DNA from: Mesonia aquimarina
GTDB taxonomy: Bacteria > Bacteroidota > Bacteroidia > Flavobacteriales > Flavobacteriaceae
DNA: 64,000 nt
Direction: 5' to 3'
Assembly (NCBI RefSeq): GCF_003667275.1
Contig: NZ_RCNV01000008.1
Span: 62,001-126,000 of the forward strand
Part shown: positions 59,238-64,000 of the stretch, piece by piece
Numbering within the stretch: position 1 is the first letter of the stretch
Layout: every line of letters begins with the position of its first letter
Program-made: the position numbers and the translations under genes
The notes under the pieces: model-generated
Database searches by the model: none
Told to the model about the DNA's origin: nothing
The model's input: only the letters and a program-made list of their open reading frames with translations

Positions 59238-60832
59238 AAAAATACGCATCAAAATATTTACCATTAATTATTGGCACAGCCTGTGCTTTGGGTGTTTTTT
59301 TGGGATCTTCTTTAGATTTTTCAGATTCATCTGAAAGTTTATTTACCTCAAACCCAAAAAAAGAAAAGCTCAATCGATTAATAGATTATATAGACTATGA
59401 ATATGTAGATGAGGTAAATACTGATAGTATTGTAGATGTTACAGTAAATAATATCCTCAAGAATTTAGATCCACATTCTACTTACATTCCGAAGCAGAAT
59501 TACGAAGAAGTTGCCGAAAATATGAAAGGTGATTTTGTAGGAATTGGAATTAGCTTTTATAAAATTAATGACACTATTGCTGTTATTCGTCCCTTGCCCG
59601 ACAGTCCGAGTGAAATGGCAGGAATAGAGGCCGGTGACCGTATTCTGTACGCGAATGGAATTCCTTTATTTAATCAGGAAATTACAAACGATTCTTTAAT
59701 GCATATCTTAAAAGGAGAAATTAATTCAACAGTCGATTTAAAAGTACATCGTCAAGGACAAAAAAAATTGTTAGACATTAAAGTTGAACGAAGTCTAATT
59801 CCCATTAAAAGTGTTGATGCAGCTTATATGCTCAATTCAAAATTAGGTTATGTAAAGGTCAATCGTTTTGCTGAAACCACGTATGATGAATTTGAGAAAG
59901 CTATAAAAAAGCTGCTTAAGGAAGGTGCTTCAGAATTGGTGCTGGATTTAAGAGATAATGGTGGAGGCTATTTAGATGAAGCCGTAAAAATTGCCGATGA
60001 ATTTTTACAAAAAAATACGCTTGTTTTATTCACCAAAAACAAAAACGGAAACATAGAAAAAACGTTTGCCACCAAAAAAGGGCGATTTGAAAATAGTAAA
60101 ATCTATGTGCTTATTAATGAAAATTCTGCTTCAGCTAGCGAAATTGTAGCCGGAGCTCTGCAAGATAATGATGTAGGAACTATTGTAGGTAGACGTTCTT
60201 ACGGAAAAGGTCTGGTACAACGTGAAATGGAACTTGGCGATGGGAGTGCTGTGCGCTTAACTGTTGCGCGATATTATACACCTACCGGAAGATCTATTCA
60301 AAAACCTTACACAAATGGAAATAAAGCTTATCATCGAGAATATCAAAATAGGTATAGAAACGGAGAACTAGTTCATAAAGACAGCATAACGGTAAACGAT
60401 TCCTTAAAATATACCACGCCAAAAGGCAAAATTGTGTATGGCGGCGGCGGTATTATTCCTGATGTTTTTGTGCCGAAAGATATTAATCAGCAAAAAGAAA
60501 GTTTAACGTATATGCTACGTGGCGGGGTAATGGATCGATTTATTTTTAATGAACTGGAAAAGGATCGTAAATTTTATAATCAGTTGAGTTTAGAAGAGTT
60601 TAGTAAAGAGGATATTGTTACCGAAAATACGGTGCAAGAATTTATAGATTACCTACGTCAATTTAATTATGATTATAAAACAGGAACTTATAAAAGTTTA
60701 CTCAAGCAATATTTAAAAGCAACTATGGCCGAGCAACTTTTTGGAAGCAATGCCTTTGAGAAAATTGTGAATCAAAATGATGCGATGATTCAAAAAGTTC
60801 TTCAATTAGATGAAAAAGCAACTAACAATTAA
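59234..60832 (+). CDS. C-terminal processing peptidase, S41 family
   Basis: A 532-residue periplasmic serine protease with one N-terminal membrane segment (YLPLIIGTACALGVFLGSSL). A PDZ domain (about 85-170; GIGISFYKINDTIAVIRPLP, AGIEAGDRILYANG) precedes the S41 core. It has the Ser of NENSASASEIVAGAL and the Lys of GRRSYGKGLVQ, as in CtpA/Prc. The C-terminal region is helical. It overlaps the deaminase by four bases and the convergent small gene by four. Confidence 0.93.
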   Translation: MKKYASKYLPLIIGTACALGVFLGSSLDFSDSSESLFTSNPKKEKLNRLIDYIDYEYVDEVNTDSIVDVTVNNILKNLDPHSTYIPKQNYEEVAENMKGDFVGIGISFYKINDTIAVIRPLPDSPSEMAGIEAGDRILYANGIPLFNQEITNDSLMHILKGEINSTVDLKVHRQGQKKLLDIKVERSLIPIKSVDAAYMLNSKLGYVKVNRFAETTYDEFEKAIKKLLKEGASELVLDLRDNGGGYLDEAVKIADEFLQKNTLVLFTKNKNGNIEKTFATKKGRFENSKIYVLINENSASASEIVAGALQDNDVGTIVGRRSYGKGLVQREMELGDGSAVRLTVARYYTPTGRSIQKPYTNGNKAYHREYQNRYRNGELVHKDSITVNDSLKYTTPKGKIVYGGGGIIPDVFVPKDINQQKESLTYMLRGGVMDRFIFNELEKDRKFYNQLSLEEFSKEDIVTENTVQEFIDYLRQFNYDYKTGTYKSLLKQYLKATMAEQLFGSNAFEKIVNQNDAMIQKVLQLDEKATNN

Positions 60833-61026
60833 GCTTCAGATTTACGCTTAATTTCTCTTGATATTAATAAAATAAGCATTAAAACAATTACGCAAAGCGA
60901 GCATAAAACGCAAGCTAAGGCAATGCTACTTTCTTTGCCAAATAAATTATTAAAGTCAAGCAAAGTACTGTTGTAGATTAACATTCCAATTGCTGAAAGT
61001 ATTAAAAAGTAGATAAAATATTTCAT
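60829..61026 (-). CDS. Small two-helix membrane protein
   Basis: A 65-residue protein with two hydrophobic segments (YFIYFLILSAIGMLIYN and ALACVLCSLCVIVLMLILLI) and a basic tail. It starts two bases after the MarC stop and so is probably co-transcribed. No family is recognised. Confidence 0.6.
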   Translation of the reverse strand: MKYFIYFLILSAIGMLIYNSTLLDFNNLFGKESSIALACVLCSLCVIVLMLILLISREIKRKSEA

Positions 61027-61028
61027 TA

Positions 61029-61604
61029 CTAGCTAAATAAATTTTGAATATTGGCTGCAAATAGTTTTACTGCGATGGCCAGTACTATTACACCAAAAAT
61101 TTTACGCACCACGCTAATTCCTTGCTTTCCTAAAATCCGTTCAATTTTCCCTGAAGATTTTAAAACCAAAAAAACAAAGATAATATTTATGATGATAGCC
61201 ACAATAATATTAACAATGTGGTATTCTGCTCGTAAAGATAAAATAGTGGTCATAGTTCCGGCTCCAGCAATTAATGGGAATGCCAATGGCACAATAGCAG
61301 CTGTTTCGGGGGCATCATCTTTATAAAGTTGAATTCCTAAAATCATTTCTATAGCCAAGAAAAATAAAATAAAAGCACCGGCTACAGCAAACGAGTTTAC
61401 ATCAATTCCAATAAGGTTTAATATTTCTTCTCCTACAAATAGAAAAACAACCATCAAAATACCGGCTACAATAGATGCTTTTTCACTTTGTATGTGTCCC
61501 GCTTTTTTTCGTAAATCAACAATAATTGGAATACTGCCAATAATATCGATTACGGCAAATAAAATCATACTAGCAGTAACTATTTCCTTAAAATCAAAAT
61601 ACAT
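61029..61604 (-). CDS. MarC family integral membrane protein
   Basis: A 191-residue protein with six predicted helices. Family motifs are FAVIDIIGSIPIIVDL near residue 20, the AVAGAFILFFLAIEMILG segment, and PLAFPLIAGAGTMTTIL with the repeat-related GISVVRKIFGVIVLAIAV. MarC proteins have no proven transport substrate. It is divergent from the DUF3109 gene. Confidence 0.92.
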   Translation of the reverse strand: MYFDFKEIVTASMILFAVIDIIGSIPIIVDLRKKAGHIQSEKASIVAGILMVVFLFVGEEILNLIGIDVNSFAVAGAFILFFLAIEMILGIQLYKDDAPETAAIVPLAFPLIAGAGTMTTILSLRAEYHIVNIIVAIIINIIFVFLVLKSSGKIERILGKQGISVVRKIFGVIVLAIAVKLFAANIQNLFS

Positions 61605-61732
61605 AATCTCTGTCTTAAAAATGCGCGCAAAATTAATTGAATTCTATTGAAACTAAAACCAAAGTGACTTAATATTTTTATAAAAAAAGCGGCTATTTTT
61701 TTGAGAGTTGTGGTATTCGGAAAAAATCCTTC

Positions 61733-61740
61733 TACCTTTG
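61733..61740 (+). promoter_or_regulatory. Bacteroidota -7 element of the DUF3109 gene
   Basis: TACCTTTG matches TAnnTTTG and ends four bases before the ATG at 61745. As with mfd, the mRNA is predicted to be leaderless or nearly so. The candidate TTG at the -33 side is 22 bases away, slightly long. Confidence 0.4.
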
Positions 61741-61744
61741 CAGC

Positions 61745-62311
61745 ATGTTTCAGTTAAAAAAGACTATCGTTTCAGAAGATATCCTGAAAAAGGATTTTGT
61801 GTGTAACCTATCGGCTTGCAAAGGTGCCTGTTGCGTAGAAGGAGAAGCTGGCGCACCGGTAGAAAAAGAAGAAGGCGAAATTTTAAAAGAAATTTACCCA
61901 AAAATTAAACCTTATTTACGTAAAGATGGAATTGAGTCGATAGAAAAGCAAGGACTTTATACAGAAAATGATTTTGGAGAATTAGAAACACCACTTGTAA
62001 ACGGAGCAGAATGTGCTTACGTTACTTTTGATGATAATAACACAGCACTCTGCGGTATAGAAGCAGCTTACCGAGCCGGAGAAATTGACTGGAAAAAACC
62101 AATTTCTTGCGAATTATATCCTGTGAGAATTCAAAAGTATTCTCAATTTTCAGCCGTAAATTATCACCGCTGGCCAATTTGTGATGATGCTTGTAGTTTA
62201 GGAAAAGAGTTGCAAACCCCAATTTACAAATTTGTAAAAGAAGCTCTTATAAAAAAGTTTGGCGAAGATTGGTATGAAGAGTTAGCAGCAACGGCAAAAA
62301 GATTGAGCTAA
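61745..62311 (+). CDS. DUF3109 family protein
   Basis: A 188-residue protein with many conserved Cys. They include NLSACKGACCVEGEAGAP near the start, ECAYVTF, ALCGIE, ISCELYPVRI, and CDDACSLG near the end. The Cys pattern and sequence fit DUF3109 and suggest iron-sulfur or zinc binding (YkgJ-like). Its function is unknown. It ends three bases before the convergent T9SS gene. Confidence 0.88.
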   Translation: MFQLKKTIVSEDILKKDFVCNLSACKGACCVEGEAGAPVEKEEGEILKEIYPKIKPYLRKDGIESIEKQGLYTENDFGELETPLVNGAECAYVTFDDNNTALCGIEAAYRAGEIDWKKPISCELYPVRIQKYSQFSAVNYHRWPICDDACSLGKELQTPIYKFVKEALIKKFGEDWYEELAATAKRLS

Positions 62312-62313
62312 AT

Positions 62314-64000
62314 TTATCGTTTTAATGTAAAATTAGCGACAAATTCTCTAGGTTCTCCGTTAATCTCATAAGTAACTCTAAACCAGTAGTCATTGCTGGG
62401 CATTTTAGTGTTATTGTAAAAGCCATTCCATCCTTTTTCTTGAGGATTTATGGTTGTTAGAAGTTTACCAAATCTGTCATGAATGTAAATTACAGCTTCT
62501 TTGTGGAGGTATAAGTCTTCGATATTCCAATAGTCATTATAACCGTCATTATTTGGGGTGAAAAATTTAGGGTATTTTAAAACTAAGACTTCGGTACTTG
62601 TTTCTCCACAGTTACCAGTTTTTCCTTTTACAGTAATTGAATGTATTCCTGATGTGACATTTTTAAAAATGGCACTAGTTTGAAATGGTTTGTTATCAAG
62701 TTGATATAAATACTCGCCAACACCATTAGTTATTATTACATTTATATTTGCTGAATCAGCAAAATCTTGAGTTTGCTTTACTTTAATAATAGGTTTAGCT
62801 GATTTTTCTACTATAATCTGTGTGGGTTTGTAATTGCAGTTTCCGCCGATATCGTCAGTTAGCTTTTCAGTTATAACAGTATATTTGCCTGATTGTTTGG
62901 CATTGAAACTTGATCCGGTGTGAACTAAAGATTGGTTTAAATACCAATTCACTATAAATTCATTTGGATTTAAATTAGAATAAAGGGTAAGTTCAGAAAT
63001 AAGTTTCCCAGTTTTAGTGTCAAAACATAATGTTCCACCTTCAATAGAAAGGTTTAATAGAGGATGAATTGTAAGATTAAAATTTTTCTCTATAAAACAG
63101 TTTGAGTTGGTGTTAGATTCAGCATAAACATATATTGTTTGTTGTCCTGGAGTAGATATTAAATATTCATTTTCTTCAATAAGGTCTACTTTATTGGGAG
63201 CTCTATAATAGTTTACAGTATAAAGATTATTAGATAAATTTGGAAGCATATATTTTTCGCAAATTTCTATGTCTTCAAATATTGATAATTCTGGTGTTTC
63301 TGAAATAGTAACAGAAAAAGATGATTCATCTTCACAAGTAAATCGGTCGCCATTCTCAGCATAAATATATATGGTTTGACTAGTTTCAATTATTTTTCCA
63401 AAAGCTAATTGAGTGCCTTCTCCTCCAGGTTCAGTGAAATAATTACCGATGCTTAAATTCGGAAGTATATAGTTATTACAGGCTTCTACATTTTCAAAAT
63501 CCTCAACTTCTATTCCTATGACATAAATTGTAAAAGTTTTTTCTTGAAAGCAAGGAGAGTTTTCGCCATTATCAAGGTAAATATAAATAGTTTGGGTTTC
63601 GTTAATAATTTCACCAGGATTGAGTAATGTTCCATTTCCGTTTGGTTCTGTATAAAAATTGCCTACAGGAAGTGTCGGGAGTTCAAATGGTTCACAGGTA
63701 TATACATCACTAAAATTCTCGATAAGCGGTAATGGGTTGTCTATAATTTCAAATGAGCTATTGTTTGTGCAAGTCCCATCATCATTATAAATATAAATAG
63801 TTTGAGGTTCTGTAAGGATAGTGCCTGCGAATAGTTGAGTTCCTTCTCCTTCAGGTTCGGTAAAATACTCGCCATTTTGTAATTCTGGTAAGATGTAAAA
63901 ATCTTCTTCACATGCTAATGAAACATCATCTAATTGATCTACCGGGGGGAGTTCTAAAATAGTAACGTTAAAAGAGAGGAAATCAGTACAGTTAGGATCA
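62314..64000 (-). CDS. T9SS type B sorting domain protein with repeats, 5' end outside window
   Basis: The frame is open from 62314 to the window edge, so the gene continues beyond 64000. The C-terminal domain (FTPNNDGYNDYWNIEDLYL, IYIHDRFGKLL, MPSNDYWFRVTY) is the gliding-motility-associated C-terminal (type B sorting) signal for the type IX secretion system. Upstream lie repeats of about 80 residues, each with CxxxxLPxL, YTEPNGxGT and QTIYIY followed by a Cys, with at least four units visible. An internal ATG at 63247-63249 falls inside one repeat and is not the true start. The protein should be secreted and attached at the surface, probably as an adhesin. Confidence 0.9.
   Translation of the reverse strand, partial: DPNCTDFLSFNVTILELPPVDQLDDVSLACEEDFYILPELQNGEYFTEPEGEGTQLFAGTILTEPQTIYIYNDDGTCTNNSSFEIIDNPLPLIENFSDVYTCEPFELPTLPVGNFYTEPNGNGTLLNPGEIINETQTIYIYLDNGENSPCFQEKTFTIYVIGIEVEDFENVEACNNYILPNLSIGNYFTEPGGEGTQLAFGKIIETSQTIYIYAENGDRFTCEDESSFSVTISETPELSIFEDIEICEKYMLPNLSNNLYTVNYYRAPNKVDLIEENEYLISTPGQQTIYVYAESNTNSNCFIEKNFNLTIHPLLNLSIEGGTLCFDTKTGKLISELTLYSNLNPNEFIVNWYLNQSLVHTGSSFNAKQSGKYTVITEKLTDDIGGNCNYKPTQIIVEKSAKPIIKVKQTQDFADSANINVIITNGVGEYLYQLDNKPFQTSAIFKNVTSGIHSITVKGKTGNCGETSTEVLVLKYPKFFTPNNDGYNDYWNIEDLYLHKEAVIYIHDRFGKLLTTINPQEKGWNGFYNNTKMPSNDYWFRVTYEINGEPREFVANFTLKR

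Overview
The window is chromosomal DNA from a member of the Bacteroidota, most likely the family Flavobacteriaceae. Evidence includes a type IX secretion (T9SS) type B sorting protein at the right edge, the Bacteroidota-type -7 element TAnnTTTG with little Shine-Dalgarno signal, and low-GC coding sequence. Families typical of flavobacteria are also present (DUF4286, DUF6705-like, DUF4919-like, DUF3109).

Left flank (1-16.8 kb) is conserved housekeeping DNA. It holds a flavin disulfide oxidoreductase, mfd, a broken XRE/DUF4870-like gene, a DUF4286-rsmA-mgtE operon, a TPR lipid- or cell-surface-type protein, serS, a pth-ribF-HTTM operon, and prs-rplY ahead of tRNA-Leu(CAA).

An integrative element of about 30.6 kb (16753-47378) sits in the 3' half of tRNA-Leu and is bounded by 62-bp perfect direct repeats. 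Its integrase is next to the tRNA. A long leftward block (34.3 to 18.3 kb) looks like a virion and lysis module: a transglutaminase-like protein, many small proteins with one membrane segment, a 199-aa capsid candidate followed directly by a strong terminator, a transglycosylase with a C-terminal membrane anchor, a 1002-aa fibre-like protein with a lipoprotein signal, holin-like proteins, a candidate unimolecular spanin, and a 1085-aa ArdC/zincin/RecA-like polyvalent protein. A second leftward block (40.6 to 34.7 kb) has a Cro-like regulator, a candidate replication protein and small genes. A divergent XRE repressor faces four TGTAC operators. I see no terminase, portal, tail, relaxase, VirB4 or coupling protein, so this is neither an ordinary tailed prophage nor an ordinary conjugative element; a non-tailed, membrane-containing temperate virus is my best inference. 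A palindromic repeat (AAACCGTG-N11-CACGGTTT) recurs through 27-39.5 kb in both genes and gaps.

The right end of the element carries cargo that looks like defence: a DUF4062 protein, and a tight operon of a C5 cytosine methyltransferase, a double-GHKL ATPase/histidine kinase and a receiver-domain protein. A third copy of the tRNA repeat (49546-49598) marks a 2.2-kb remnant with two envelope genes, so the site has been used more than once.

Right flank (49.6-64 kb) has secreted DUF6705-like proteins, a cyclase-family lipoprotein, an M23 peptidase, a DUF481 protein, a receiver-glycosyltransferase fusion, a PAS histidine kinase with a single-domain regulator, HupE/UreJ, dCMP deaminase, a C-terminal processing peptidase, MarC, DUF3109 and the start-truncated T9SS repeat protein.
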